Below are positions 25,210 through 33,091 of a stretch of 64,000 bases of DNA, in pieces. The position numbers were made by a program, and so were the translations under genes. The stretch lies in contig NZ_CP109485.1 in the NCBI RefSeq assembly GCF_035918235.1, positions 7,541,001-7,605,000 on the forward strand, given 5' to 3'. The notes below the pieces were generated by a model that was not told the origin of the DNA, ran no database searches, and saw nothing but the letters and a program-made list of their open reading frames with translations. How positions within the stretch are numbered: the first letter of the stretch is position 1; the number at the start of each line of letters is the position of its first letter. The DNA comes from Streptomyces sp. NBC_01445 (GTDB lineage: Bacteria; Actinomycetota; Actinomycetes; Streptomycetales; Streptomycetaceae).

Positions 25210-26262
25210 ATGGAGACTCTCGATCACGCGCTCGTGCGCGCCGAGTTCGCACCCGTCACCAGCTATCTGAACACCGCGAGCACCGGGCTGCTCCCGTCCC
25301 GCACGGTGGCGGCCATGAAGGACGCGGTCGCCTCCGTCGCGGCCGGCCGCCCCGCCGACATGTTCGCGGACGTCGAGGCCGCCCGCGCCGCCTTCGCCCG
25401 GCTTGCCGGGGTTCCGGCCGACCGGGTGGCGGCCGGCGCCTCGGTGGCCGTCTACACGGGAGTCATCGCCGCCTCGCTCCCGGCGGGCGCCGAGGTCCTC
25501 ACCGCGCAGGACGACTTCAGCTCCACCGTGAACCCCTTCTACGTACGCGGCGACCTCAAGGTCCGCACCGCGCCCCTGGAAGGGATCGCCGACGCCGTTC
25601 GGCCCGGCACCGCGCTGGTCGCCGTCAGCGCGGCCCAGTCCGCCGACGGACGCGTCGCCGACCTGCCCGCGATCCGCGAGGCGGCCCGCGCCCACGGCGC
25701 CCGCACCTACATCGACTGTTCCCAGGGCGCGGGCTGGCTGCCCGTCGACGCGGACGCGCAGGACTACACGTCCACCGTCGGCTTCAAGTGGCTGCTGTGC
25801 CCGCGCGGCGTGAGCTTCCTGGTCGTCCCGGAGGACATGGGATCCCTCCGCGCGGTCTTCGCGGGCTGGGTCGCGGGCGAGCACCCGTGGGACAGCTGCT
25901 ACGGACCCGTCGAGGAGCTCGCCCACTCCGCGCGGCGGTTCGACGAGAGCCCCAGCCTCTTCTCGTACGCGGGCGCGCGGCACTCCCTGGCGCTCATCGA
26001 GGAACTCGGCGTCGACGCGATCCGCGCCCATGACCTCGCCCTGGCGGAGCGCTTCCGCGCGGGTCTCGCCACACTTGGCCACGAGCCCGTGCCCGCGCCG
26101 GGCTCGCCGGTGGTCTCCGTCCCGGGCCTCGGCGCACGGCAGCCGGAGCTGAGCCGGGCCGGCATCGAGGTCTCCAACCGCGCGGGCAACCTGCGGGCGG
26201 CCTTCCACCTGTACAACACGGATTCCGACGTCGACCGGCTCCTTGAGGCGCTGTCGGGCTGA
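25210..26262 (+). CDS. Class V PLP-dependent aminotransferase
   Basis: A 350-residue fold-type I PLP enzyme. Asp169 (TYIDCSQGAGW) binds the pyridine nitrogen and Lys193 (TVGFKWLLCPRG) forms the Schiff base. The N-terminus (SYLNTASTGLLPSRTVAAM) is typical of the cysteine-desulfurase/isopenicillin-epimerase-like subgroup of class V. The substrate is not predictable. It begins at the ATG at 25210; the frame extends slightly upstream. It converges on the MarR gene, with a strong hairpin between them. Confidence 0.85.
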   Translation: METLDHALVRAEFAPVTSYLNTASTGLLPSRTVAAMKDAVASVAAGRPADMFADVEAARAAFARLAGVPADRVAAGASVAVYTGVIAASLPAGAEVLTAQDDFSSTVNPFYVRGDLKVRTAPLEGIADAVRPGTALVAVSAAQSADGRVADLPAIREAARAHGARTYIDCSQGAGWLPVDADAQDYTSTVGFKWLLCPRGVSFLVVPEDMGSLRAVFAGWVAGEHPWDSCYGPVEELAHSARRFDESPSLFSYAGARHSLALIEELGVDAIRAHDLALAERFRAGLATLGHEPVPAPGSPVVSVPGLGARQPELSRAGIEVSNRAGNLRAAFHLYNTDSDVDRLLEALSG

Positions 26263-26286
26263 ACCCGCCGGGCCGACCCTGCGCGT

Positions 26287-26325
26287 CGGGCCTGCTCCGG
26301 CCTCCGCCAACCGGGAGCAGGCCCG
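26287..26325. terminator. 12-bp hairpin between convergent aminotransferase and marR genes
   Basis: CGGGCCTGCTCC (26287-26298) pairs perfectly with 26314-26325 around a 15-nt loop that can itself close by a GG/CC pair. It lies between two convergent genes, so it is a likely bidirectional terminator. Confidence 0.7.
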
Positions 26326-26340
26326 CCCGCAATCCCCGGA

Positions 26341-26841
26341 TCACCCGTCGGCAGGCTCCGCCCCCGGGCAGCTCGCCGGATCCGTGCACAAATTCGCCTC
26401 GACCTTGGCGAGCAGCCGCAGGAGTTCGGTCCGCTCCTCCTTGTCGAGGCCGCGCAGCGTGTGGTCCTCCAGGTCGCCCCACTTGTGCTGCACGTCGCCG
26501 AGCAGGCCGCAGCTGGCGTCCGTCGTCTCCACGAGCACGGCCCGCCGGTCGCGCGGGTCGGGGGAGCGGCGTACATGACCGGCCTGTTCGAGCCGCTGGA
26601 GCATCTTCGTCACCGTGGACGGGTCCAGGTCGACCGCCTTGATGAGCTCCGACTGGCGCACGGGCCCCCTGTCCCACAGGTGCATCATCAGGAACTCCTG
26701 GCCCGGATAGAGGCCGAGCCCGCGCAGCAGCTTGCCCGCGGTGATCCGGTGCAGCCGCGCCACGCGGGAGAGCGCATGGCTGACGGGACCGCAACGCGCG
26801 GCCTCGGGCAGGTGCTCACTACAGGCTGGCTCGTCCGTCAT
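26341..26841 (-). CDS. MarR-family transcriptional regulator
   Basis: A 166-residue winged-helix regulator. The recognition region is LDPSTVTKMLQRLEQAGHVR and the beta-wing follows as DPRDRRAVLVETTD. Helices on both sides form the dimer interface. The start is the ATG at 26841 with AGGAG seven bases upstream (MTDEPACSEHL); a longer frame upstream is not supported. It is divergent from the Old Yellow Enzyme gene, with two matching near-palindromes in the shared region. Self-repression and control of the reductase in response to an electrophile are likely; the ligand is unknown. Confidence 0.9.
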   Translation of the reverse strand: MTDEPACSEHLPEAARCGPVSHALSRVARLHRITAGKLLRGLGLYPGQEFLMMHLWDRGPVRQSELIKAVDLDPSTVTKMLQRLEQAGHVRRSPDPRDRRAVLVETTDASCGLLGDVQHKWGDLEDHTLRGLDKEERTELLRLLAKVEANLCTDPASCPGAEPADG

Positions 26842-26919
26842 GGCGACTCCTGATCGGTTCCGGCCTCGCCGTGGAGTCCGGTCTCTCCACGGAGGTTCGG
26901 TCTTCACTCAGAGATTACC

Positions 26920-26976
26920 TTGGTCGGCCAATGAATGGGTTACAGTGGCACACGGCTCGATTACTTGGCCGACCAC
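26920..26976. promoter_or_regulatory. Paired MarR operator candidates
   Basis: TTGGTCGGCCAA (26920-26931) is a near-palindrome. A second copy, TTGGCCGACCAC (26965-26976), is its reverse complement with one mismatch. Each is preceded by GATTAC (with C or no base before the site). The two sites are 45 bp apart, about four helical turns, between the divergent marR and OYE genes. A further half site, CGGTCGGCG, follows at about 26981. Confidence 0.65.
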
Positions 26977-27023
26977 ATATCGGTCGGCGTTACGTTGCCT
27001 GCCTGCCCTTGGATGGAGTAGCC

Positions 27024-28091
27024 ATGACCACCGCCTTCGACCCGATCGACCTCTCCGGCGTCCAGCTCGCCAACCGCATCGCCATGGCCCCGATGACCCG
27101 CAGCCGGGCCGGCGAGGGCGGCACCGCCACCGACCTGACCGTCGAGTACTACGCGCAGCGCGCCTCGGCCGGCCTGATCATCACCGAGGGCATCCAGCCG
27201 TCCGCCGTCGGGCAGGGCTACGCATGGACCCCGGGCCTGCACAGCGACGAGCAGATCGCGTCCTGGCGCAAGGTCACCGACGCCGTGCACGCCAAGGGCG
27301 GCACGATCTACGCGCAGATCATGCACGCGGGCCGGATCAGCCACCCGGTGCTGCTGCCCGAGGGGGAGACGCCGGTCGCCCCGTCCCCGGTCGCCCCGGC
27401 GGGACAGGGCTTCACCACCGAGGGCATGAAGGACTTCACCACCCCGCGCGCGCTGACCGGCGACGAGGTCCGCGCCACGATCGCCGACTTCGCCACCGCC
27501 GCCCGCAACGCGATCGAGGCCGGCTTCGACGGCGTGGAGCTGCACGGCGCCAACGGCTATCTCATCCAGCAGTTCCTCGCTCCCAACACCAACCTGCGCG
27601 ACGACGAGTGGGGCGGCAGTGTGGAGAACCGCATCCGCTTCGCCGTCGAGGTCGTCAAGGCCGTCGTCGCCGAGATCGGCGCCGAGCGGACCGGCCTGCG
27701 GATCTCGCCCGGCAACTCGTACAACTCCATCGAGGAGAGCGACCCGGCGCCGACGTACACCGCGCTGGTCAAGGAGATCGAGCCGCTCGGCATCTCCTAC
27801 CTGCACGTCCTCGAGAGCTCCGACATCCGCGAGCTGACCCTGGCGCTGCGCAAGCAGTTCTCGGGCACGTTCGTCATCAACGTCCTCAGCGACGGGCCCA
27901 CCGGGCACGGCGAGCTCTCGGTGATCGAGGACGGCATCGCCGACATCATCACGTTCGGCGCGCTCTTCCTCGCCAACCCCGACCTGCCGGCCCGCCTGAA
28001 GACGCAGGGTCCGTACAACACCCCGGACCCGGCCACGTTCTTCGGCGGCGACGCGAAGGGCTACACGGACTACCCGGTGCTCACCGCCTGA
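27024..28091 (+). CDS. Alkene reductase, Old Yellow Enzyme family
   Basis: A 355-residue FMN-dependent ene-reductase that reduces activated C=C bonds with NAD(P)H. Hallmarks are [16 protein letters not shown] at the N-terminus, the [11 protein letters not shown] substrate and flavin loop, [16 protein letters not shown] with the HGAN active-site pair, and [17 protein letters not shown] in parts. The start is the ATG at 27024 with GGAG upstream; the frame is open further upstream, but that part holds the operators. It is presumably regulated by the divergent MarR protein and stress-inducible. Confidence 0.9.
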   Translation: MTTAFDPIDLSGVQLANRIAMAPMTRSRAGEGGTATDLTVEYYAQRASAGLIITEGIQPSAVGQGYAWTPGLHSDEQIASWRKVTDAVHAKGGTIYAQIMHAGRISHPVLLPEGETPVAPSPVAPAGQGFTTEGMKDFTTPRALTGDEVRATIADFATAARNAIEAGFDGVELHGANGYLIQQFLAPNTNLRDDEWGGSVENRIRFAVEVVKAVVAEIGAERTGLRISPGNSYNSIEESDPAPTYTALVKEIEPLGISYLHVLESSDIRELTLALRKQFSGTFVINVLSDGPTGHGELSVIEDGIADIITFGALFLANPDLPARLKTQGPYNTPDPATFFGGDAKGYTDYPVLTA

Positions 28092-28123
28092 CCCCTCCCG
28101 CCTGACCGCTTCCGCATACGCGA

Positions 28124-28157
28124 GTTGGGGCGGCCCCCGACCGGGAGCCGCACCAAC
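28124..28157. terminator. Hairpin between OYE gene and ectD
   Basis: GTTGGGGCGGC (28124-28134) pairs with GCCGCACCAAC (28147-28157) with one mismatch and a 12-nt loop. It lies 32 bp past the OYE stop and could also stop transcription coming from ectD. Confidence 0.55.
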
Positions 28158-28178
28158 TGTGCGTGTACGAAGGTCAGT

Positions 28179-28288
28179 TCACCGGGGTGAAGTCCCGTGC
28201 CCCGATGCTGTGTCTTTCGGGGGGCGACCCCCGAACCCCCAGCCGGGAACAGCGCTACCTCACCGGCGTGAAGTCCCGTGCCCCGATG
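28179..28288. repeat. 29-bp direct repeat duplicating the 3' end of ectD
   Basis: Positions 28179-28207 and 28260-28288 match at 28 of 29 bases. The right copy is the last codons of ectD (IGARDFTPV, then R and a TAG stop). The left copy, 81 bp downstream of it on the minus strand, would encode the same IGARDFTPV followed by N and a TGA stop in the same frame, because 81 is a multiple of three. A GC hairpin lies between the copies. Confidence 0.75.
28216..28235 (-). terminator. ect operon terminator hairpin with GNRA-type loop
   Basis: TTCGGGGG (28216-28223) and CCCCCGAA (28228-28235) form a perfect 8-bp stem with the tetraloop GCGA as read on the plus strand. It begins 19 bp past the ectD stop. 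The GGGGGCGACCCCCGAACCCC type of sequence is, from general knowledge, a common dispersed terminator-like element in Streptomyces. Confidence 0.65.
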
Positions 28289-29148
28289 AACTCGGGCCGT
28301 CGCACCGGGGCCGCGAACGGCTCCACCGCCGTGTTCTCCACGCTGTTGAACACGATGAAGACGTTCGAGCGCGGATACGGGGTGATGTTGTCCCCGGAGC
28401 CGTGCATGGCGTTGCAGTCGAACCACGTCGCCGAGCCCGCGCTGCCCGTGAACAGGCGGATGCCGTGCCGGTCCGCGAACTTGGTCAGCGCCTCGTCCGA
28501 CGGCGTGCCCGCGTCCTGCATCTGGAGGGACTTCTTGTAGTTGTCCCTCGGCGTCTCGCCCGCGCAGCCCAGGAACGTCCTGTGCGACCCCGGCATGATC
28601 ATCAAGCCGCCGTTGGTGTCGTAGTTCTCGGTCAGCGCGATCGAGACGGACACGGTCCGCATGTTCGGCAGGCCGTCCTCCGCGTGCCAGGTCTCGAAGT
28701 CCGAGTGCCAGTAGAAGCCACTCGCCCCGAAGCCCGGCTTCACGTTGATCCGCGACTGGTGGACGTACACGTCCGAGCCGAGGATCTGCCGTGCCCGGCC
28801 CACGACCCGCTCGTCGTGCACCAGGTTCGCGAACACCTCGCTGATCCTGTGGACCTCGAAGACGGACCGCACGTCCTGCGACGTGGGCTCGACGATGGAA
28901 CGCTCGTCGGCCTTGACCGCCGGATCCGTGATCAGCCGGTTCAACTCGGCCTGGTACGTGCCGATCTCGTCCGGACCGATCAGCTCCTCGATCGCGAGGA
29001 AGCCGTCCCGCTCGAAGCCCGCGAGGTCCGACTGGCGGATCGGACCGCGCGCGTCCGGCGGCGACCAGACGACGGGGTCGACGCGGGGCGTCGCCACCTC
29101 GGAGGCGCCGCGGGTCGGGTAGAGGTCGGTACGTGTCTCCGTGCTCAT
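28255..29148 (-). CDS. ectD: Ectoine hydroxylase
   Basis: A non-haem Fe(II)/2-oxoglutarate dioxygenase that converts ectoine to 5-hydroxyectoine. At 297 residues it has the normal family length. The EctD signature lies around GFYWHSDFETWHAEDG, with the iron ligands His and Asp in H-x-D, and the distal His is in DCNAMHGSGDN. The start is the ATG at 29148 (MSTETRTDLYPTRG) with GGAGG about 11 bases upstream. It is the last gene of the ectABCD operon, 5 bp after ectC. Its 3' end is duplicated just downstream. Confidence 0.95.
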   Translation of the reverse strand: MSTETRTDLYPTRGASEVATPRVDPVVWSPPDARGPIRQSDLAGFERDGFLAIEELIGPDEIGTYQAELNRLITDPAVKADERSIVEPTSQDVRSVFEVHRISEVFANLVHDERVVGRARQILGSDVYVHQSRINVKPGFGASGFYWHSDFETWHAEDGLPNMRTVSVSIALTENYDTNGGLMIMPGSHRTFLGCAGETPRDNYKKSLQMQDAGTPSDEALTKFADRHGIRLFTGSAGSATWFDCNAMHGSGDNITPYPRSNVFIVFNSVENTAVEPFAAPVRRPEFIGARDFTPVR

Positions 29149-29153
29149 CAGGA

Positions 29154-29552
29154 TCAGGCCTCCTCGGTCAGCAGCGGGTAGACGCCGTTCTCGTCGTGGT
29201 CCTCCCGTCCGGTCACGGGAGGGTTGAACACGCACACGCAGCGGAAGTCGGTCTTGGGGCGCAGGGTGTGGCGCTCATGGCCGTTCAGGAGGTACATCGT
29301 GCCCGGCTCGATCCAGTGCTTCTCGCCGGTCTCCTTGTTGGTGAGCTCGGCCTCGCCCTCGACGCACAGCACGGCCTCGATGTGGTTGGCGTACCACATG
29401 TCGGTCTCCGTGCCCGCGTAGAGGATCGTCTCGTGCAGTGAGAAGCCGACCTTCTCCTTGGCAAGGACGATGCGCTTGCTCTCCCAGGTGCCGGTCGCCG
29501 ACTTCACATGCCGGTCGGTGTTCTCGATCTCCTTGAACGAACGGACGATCAC
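29154..29552 (-). CDS. ectC: L-ectoine synthase
   Basis: A 132-residue cupin enzyme that cyclises N-gamma-acetyl-L-2,4-diaminobutyrate to ectoine. It has the full family pattern: [19 protein letters not shown] at the start, [35 protein letters not shown] and [14 protein letters not shown] (each a typical cupin strand). It starts at a GTG at 29552 with a weak AAAGG site. It lies 5 bp before ectD and 60 bp after ectB. Confidence 0.96.
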   Translation of the reverse strand: MIVRSFKEIENTDRHVKSATGTWESKRIVLAKEKVGFSLHETILYAGTETDMWYANHIEAVLCVEGEAELTNKETGEKHWIEPGTMYLLNGHERHTLRPKTDFRCVCVFNPPVTGREDHDENGVYPLLTEEA

Positions 29553-29612
29553 GGTGAGTTGCTGCCTTTCTCTTCTACGTGGTGAGGGGGCGCCTGCCCG
29601 CTCGAGCGGAAA

Positions 29613-30884
29613 TCAGGCGGTCTCGCGCACGGCCCGGGTGAGCGTGCGCAGTCCCTCTTCCAGCTCCTCGGGCGTGATCGTCAGCGCCGGAAGCAGCTTG
29701 ACGACCTCGCTCTCGGGGCCGGAGGTCTCGATGAGCAGACCGAGCTCGAAGGCGCGCTTGGCGACCTTGTTCGCCCGGTCCTTGTCGCGGAATTCCAGGC
29801 CCCACACCAGGCCGCGTCCGCGGTACTCGACGGTGTCGTCGCGGAACTCGTCGCGGAGCGCGCCGAGGGCCTCGTCGATCTGCTGGCCGCGGGCGAGCGT
29901 CTGCTTCTCCATGGCGGGGCCGTCGGTCCAGTACGTCTCCAGGGCGGCGGCGGCCGTCACGAACGCGGGGTTGTTGCCGCGGAACGTGCCGTTGTGCTCG
30001 CCCGGCTCCCAGACGTCGAGCTCCGGCTTGAACAGGCACAGGGACATGGGGAGCCCGTACCCGCTGATGGACTTCGACACGGTCACGATGTCCGGTGTGA
30101 TGCCCGCCTCCTCGAAGGAGAAGAACGCACCGGTGCGGCCGCAGCCCATCTGGATGTCGTCGACGATCAGGAGCATGTCCCAGCGCTTGCAGACATCGGC
30201 CAGCTTGCGCAGCCACTCCGCGCGGGCGACGTTGATGCCGCCCTCGCCCTGCACCGTCTCGACGATCACGGCGGCGGGCGTGTTCAGGCCCGAGCCCGAG
30301 TCCTCCAGGAGGCGCTCGAACCAGATGAAGTCCGGTGTCTGCCCGTCCAGGTAGTTGTCGAACGGCATCGGGGTGCCGTGCACCAGCGGGATGCCGGCGC
30401 CCGCCCGCTTGAAGGCGTTGCCGGTCACCGCGAGGGAGCCGAGCGACATGCCGTGGAAGGCGTTCGTGAACGACACGATCGACTCACGGCCCTTGACCTT
30501 GCGGGCCAGCTTCAGGGCCGACTCGACGGCGTTGGTGCCCGTCGGGCCCGGGAACATGACCTTGTACGGCAGGTCGCGCGGGCGCAGGATGATGTTCTGG
30601 AACGACTCCAGGAAGGCGCGCTTCGCCGTCGTCGACATGTCGAGCCCGTGCGTGACGCCGTCGCGCTCCAGGTAGTCGATCAGGGCGCGTTTGAGGACCG
30701 GGTTGTTGTGCCCGTAGTTGAGCGATCCCGCGCCCGCGAAGAAGTCGAGGTACTCGTGGCCGTCCTCGTCGAACATGCGGCTGCCCTGCGCCCGGTCGAA
30801 GATGGTGGGCCAAGCGCGGCAGTAGCTGCGCACCTCCGACTCAAGGGTCTCGAAGACGCTCAGGTCCGGCTGGGTGATGGTCAC
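29613..30884 (-). CDS. ectB: Diaminobutyrate--2-oxoglutarate transaminase
   Basis: A class III PLP aminotransferase (423 residues) that makes L-2,4-diaminobutyrate from aspartate semialdehyde, the first step of ectoine synthesis. Recognisable elements are FDRAQGSRMFDEDGHEYLDF, FAGAGSLNYGHNNP, FPGPTGTNAVESALKLAR, LIVDDIQMGCGRTGAFFSFE and the lysine of VSKSISGYGLPMSL. The start is the GTG at 30884 with AGGAG nine bases upstream; the much longer open frame to 31535 is a shadow over ectA. Confidence 0.95.
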   Translation of the reverse strand: MTITQPDLSVFETLESEVRSYCRAWPTIFDRAQGSRMFDEDGHEYLDFFAGAGSLNYGHNNPVLKRALIDYLERDGVTHGLDMSTTAKRAFLESFQNIILRPRDLPYKVMFPGPTGTNAVESALKLARKVKGRESIVSFTNAFHGMSLGSLAVTGNAFKRAGAGIPLVHGTPMPFDNYLDGQTPDFIWFERLLEDSGSGLNTPAAVIVETVQGEGGINVARAEWLRKLADVCKRWDMLLIVDDIQMGCGRTGAFFSFEEAGITPDIVTVSKSISGYGLPMSLCLFKPELDVWEPGEHNGTFRGNNPAFVTAAAALETYWTDGPAMEKQTLARGQQIDEALGALRDEFRDDTVEYRGRGLVWGLEFRDKDRANKVAKRAFELGLLIETSGPESEVVKLLPALTITPEELEEGLRTLTRAVRETA

Positions 30885-30982
30885 AGCGAATCTCCTGGGA
30901 GATGGGAGTGGGGGTGGCGTGGAAGAGGTCGTGCGGTCTGCGGTCTTGCGCTGCAGAGAAGTGATGGGGGGCCGGTCGTGGG

Positions 30983-31498
30983 TCAGACGATCGGCCCGAT
31001 GCGGTGGAGCACCTCGGGCTCGTGCCCGTCGTCCGGGAAGAGGCCCGCGTCGAACAGCACCGTCTGCGCGACCTCCGCGCCGTTGCGGCGTGCGAACGAG
31101 GCGAACAGGCGCTGCGAGGCGGCGTTGTCGGGCGAGATCGTCGTCTCGAGCAAGGTCGTCGCGCCGTCGGCGACGACCTTCGCCCAGAGCCCGTCGAGCA
31201 GTGCCCCGGCCAGACCGCGCCCCCGGTGCGCATGGTCGACGGCCACCTGCCACACCACGAGGGTGCGTGGGTTCTCGGGCCGGATGTATCCGGTGATGAA
31301 CCCGGCGACGGAGCCGGCGGAGTCCCGCGCCACGACGGACGTGGCGGCGAAGTCCCGGCACCACAGCAGGTAGCTGTACGAGGAGTTGAGGTCGAGCACC
31401 TTCGAGTCGCGGGCGATGCGCCAGATTGCGGCTCCGTCGGCCACCTCGGGCCGGTCGATCCGCAGGCTCTCGGGCATTTCCAGGAATTGCGCGGTCAT
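30983..31498 (-). CDS. ectA: L-2,4-diaminobutyrate acetyltransferase
   Basis: A 171-residue GNAT enzyme that acetylates L-2,4-diaminobutyrate with acetyl-CoA, the second step of ectoine synthesis. The EctA pattern is clear: IDRPEVADGAAIWRIARDSK, LDLNSSYSYLLWCRDFAATS, the acetyl-CoA loop in VDHAHRGRGLAGALLDGL, and LLETTISPDNAASQRLFASF. The ATG at 31498 has no Shine-Dalgarno sequence; the bases before it are AT-rich and include TAAATT eight bases upstream. The mRNA may therefore be leaderless. Confidence 0.95.
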   Translation of the reverse strand: MTAQFLEMPESLRIDRPEVADGAAIWRIARDSKVLDLNSSYSYLLWCRDFAATSVVARDSAGSVAGFITGYIRPENPRTLVVWQVAVDHAHRGRGLAGALLDGLWAKVVADGATTLLETTISPDNAASQRLFASFARRNGAEVAQTVLFDAGLFPDDGHEPEVLHRIGPIV

Positions 31499-31862
31499 GT
31501 GAATTCAATTTACCGAGCAATTTCTGGGATTGCATCGCGAGCAGGGGTTACGTAAACGCTCCCTCTGTGTTATCGCGCGGGTGGGGGCGCGCACGCGAAA
31601 TCTCGGTCATATGTGCCGATTTGACCGGGATGAAGTGCGCAAATCACCTTCGGTGTGGAGTGCGTCACAAGAGCGAAACCCGCGCGAGACGCGTCCGAAT
31701 TACGCCGATTCCCGTTGTTGAAATCTTAGTGTTTACGTCCCCGGAAAGCGGGCAGAAGAATATGGGAAGCTGTGCTGAGAAATGCGCGAGAATTGACTCG
31801 GAAAAGAAAAGAAGGCGCCACCCCATTGAAGGGGCGGCGCCTCACTTTGTGAAGTCGCGGGA
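31499..31862 (-). promoter_or_regulatory. ect operon upstream region (AT-rich)
   Basis: This 364-bp region is noticeably less GC-rich than its surroundings and contains no credible gene. Next to ectA (minus strand) lies TAAATT (31507-31512), a possible -10 placed so that transcription could begin at or near the ATG. Further upstream is the palindrome TTACGTAA (31549-31556). Osmotic control of ect operons is established in the family; no specific operator can be named here. Confidence 0.5.
31813..31842 (-). terminator. Intrinsic terminator with T-rich tail
   Basis: AGGCGCC-A-CCCC (31813-31824) pairs with GGGG-C-GGCGCCT (31831-31842), with a single mismatch and a 6-nt loop. On the minus strand the hairpin is followed by a T-rich tail (TTCTTTTCTTTTC). 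It sits 20 bp after the stop of the aminotransferase gene and insulates the ect promoter region. Confidence 0.8.
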
Positions 31863-32981
31863 CTACAGGGGCTGCACCCAGGCCGCCGCGACGGCCCTGC
31901 GCGCGCCCTCCAGGTCCACCGGCGCGCCGGACCCCTCCATCTCGGCGAGCGCACCGCCGAGCGCCGCGAGCGAGGACTGCACGACGCCCCGGGTGGCCTG
32001 CGGGCCGTAGTGGTTGACGCGGATCATCTCCTTGGCGAGCGCCCCGCCGCCGGCCACCAGCGGCAGCACCGGGTCCACCGCCAGCGCCCGCGCGACCAGC
32101 TCCGAGGCGTCGATCCCCGCCGGGGCGCGCAGCGTCGTCGCCACCGGCGCCGCGTCCCGCGCCTCGTACACGTACGGCTCGATGCCGCCGCCCAGCGCGA
32201 GCGCACCCGCCCGAGTGGCCGCGGCAGCACCGGCGTGACGGGCCGTCAAAGCGTCGAGGCCCTCCGCGTCGATGCGCTCGACGCACGCCTCCAGAGCGAG
32301 CATCTCCAGCTGCGCCGGAGCGTGCAGCAGCGCCTTGCGCCCGCCGTCGATCCAGCGGTGCTTCCAGTCGAGCAGCGACAGGTACGAGTGGCGCGGCGCC
32401 TGCGGGTTGGACTCCATCCGCTCCCACGCCCGCGCGCTGACGGACACCGCGGAGACGCCCGCCGGGCCGCCCATGGCCTTCTGCGCGCCGATCACGCACA
32501 GGTCCACGCCCCACGCGTCGGGCAGGACCGGCTCGGCGGCGATCGACGCCACCGCGTCCAGGTAGAACAGCGCGCCGTGCTCCCCCACCACTTCGCCGAT
32601 CTCGGCGACCGGGTTCGTGTTGCCGGTCGCGGCCTCCGCGTGCACGAGCGAGACGAAGTCGGTCTCGGGGTGCTCGGCGAGCGCGTCGCGCACCTGCTCG
32701 GCCGTCACGGCGGTGTGGAAGGGGACCGCCAGGTCGTACACCGTCGCGCCGCTGTCCCGCAGCCAGTCGCCGAAGGTCTGGCCGTAGGGTCCCGTGATGA
32801 TGTTCAGGGCCACGGTGCCGGGGCGCGCGGTGCCACGGATCGCGCCTTCGAGGGGCAGCAGCGCCTCGCCCTGCATGATCACGACGTCCTGCGAGGTGTC
32901 GAGCAGCCCGGCCACGCGCCGCTCGATGGAGGCGAAGTGCTCGGCGCTCAGGGGGGCCAGGTCAAGAAAAGGGTGGGTCAC
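31863..32981 (-). CDS. Class V PLP-dependent aminotransferase (alanine-glyoxylate/serine-pyruvate type)
   Basis: A 372-residue fold-type I aminotransferase of the phosphoserine/alanine-glyoxylate-like subgroup. It shows VIMQGEALLPLEGAIRG near the N-terminus, VSLVHAEAATGNTNPVAEIG, FYLDAVASIAAEPV with the PLP Asp, and the lysine in VIGAQKAMGGPAGVSAVS. The biological substrate is unknown. The frame is open to 33011, but the family N-terminus is THPFLDLAPLSAEHFASIE, so the GTG at 32981 is preferred. A good terminator follows it. Confidence 0.85.
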   Translation of the reverse strand: MTHPFLDLAPLSAEHFASIERRVAGLLDTSQDVVIMQGEALLPLEGAIRGTARPGTVALNIITGPYGQTFGDWLRDSGATVYDLAVPFHTAVTAEQVRDALAEHPETDFVSLVHAEAATGNTNPVAEIGEVVGEHGALFYLDAVASIAAEPVLPDAWGVDLCVIGAQKAMGGPAGVSAVSVSARAWERMESNPQAPRHSYLSLLDWKHRWIDGGRKALLHAPAQLEMLALEACVERIDAEGLDALTARHAGAAAATRAGALALGGGIEPYVYEARDAAPVATTLRAPAGIDASELVARALAVDPVLPLVAGGGALAKEMIRVNHYGPQATRGVVQSSLAALGGALAEMEGSGAPVDLEGARRAVAAAWVQPL

Positions 32982-33091
32982 GATCGTGCTCTCTTCGCTC
33001 TCTTCGCTCACGTCGCCCGTGATCTTCGTTCACGAGTTCGTACGGCGGGCTGCCGTTCCGAGCGTACCCACCGGCCTCATAGGCTTCCGAC

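Noticed and set aside
28255..31498. A novel secondary-metabolite cluster around the ectoine genes
   Set aside because: The neighbours (class V aminotransferase, amidohydrolase, MarR/OYE) have their own promoters and terminators, and no core biosynthetic enzyme beyond ectABCD is present.
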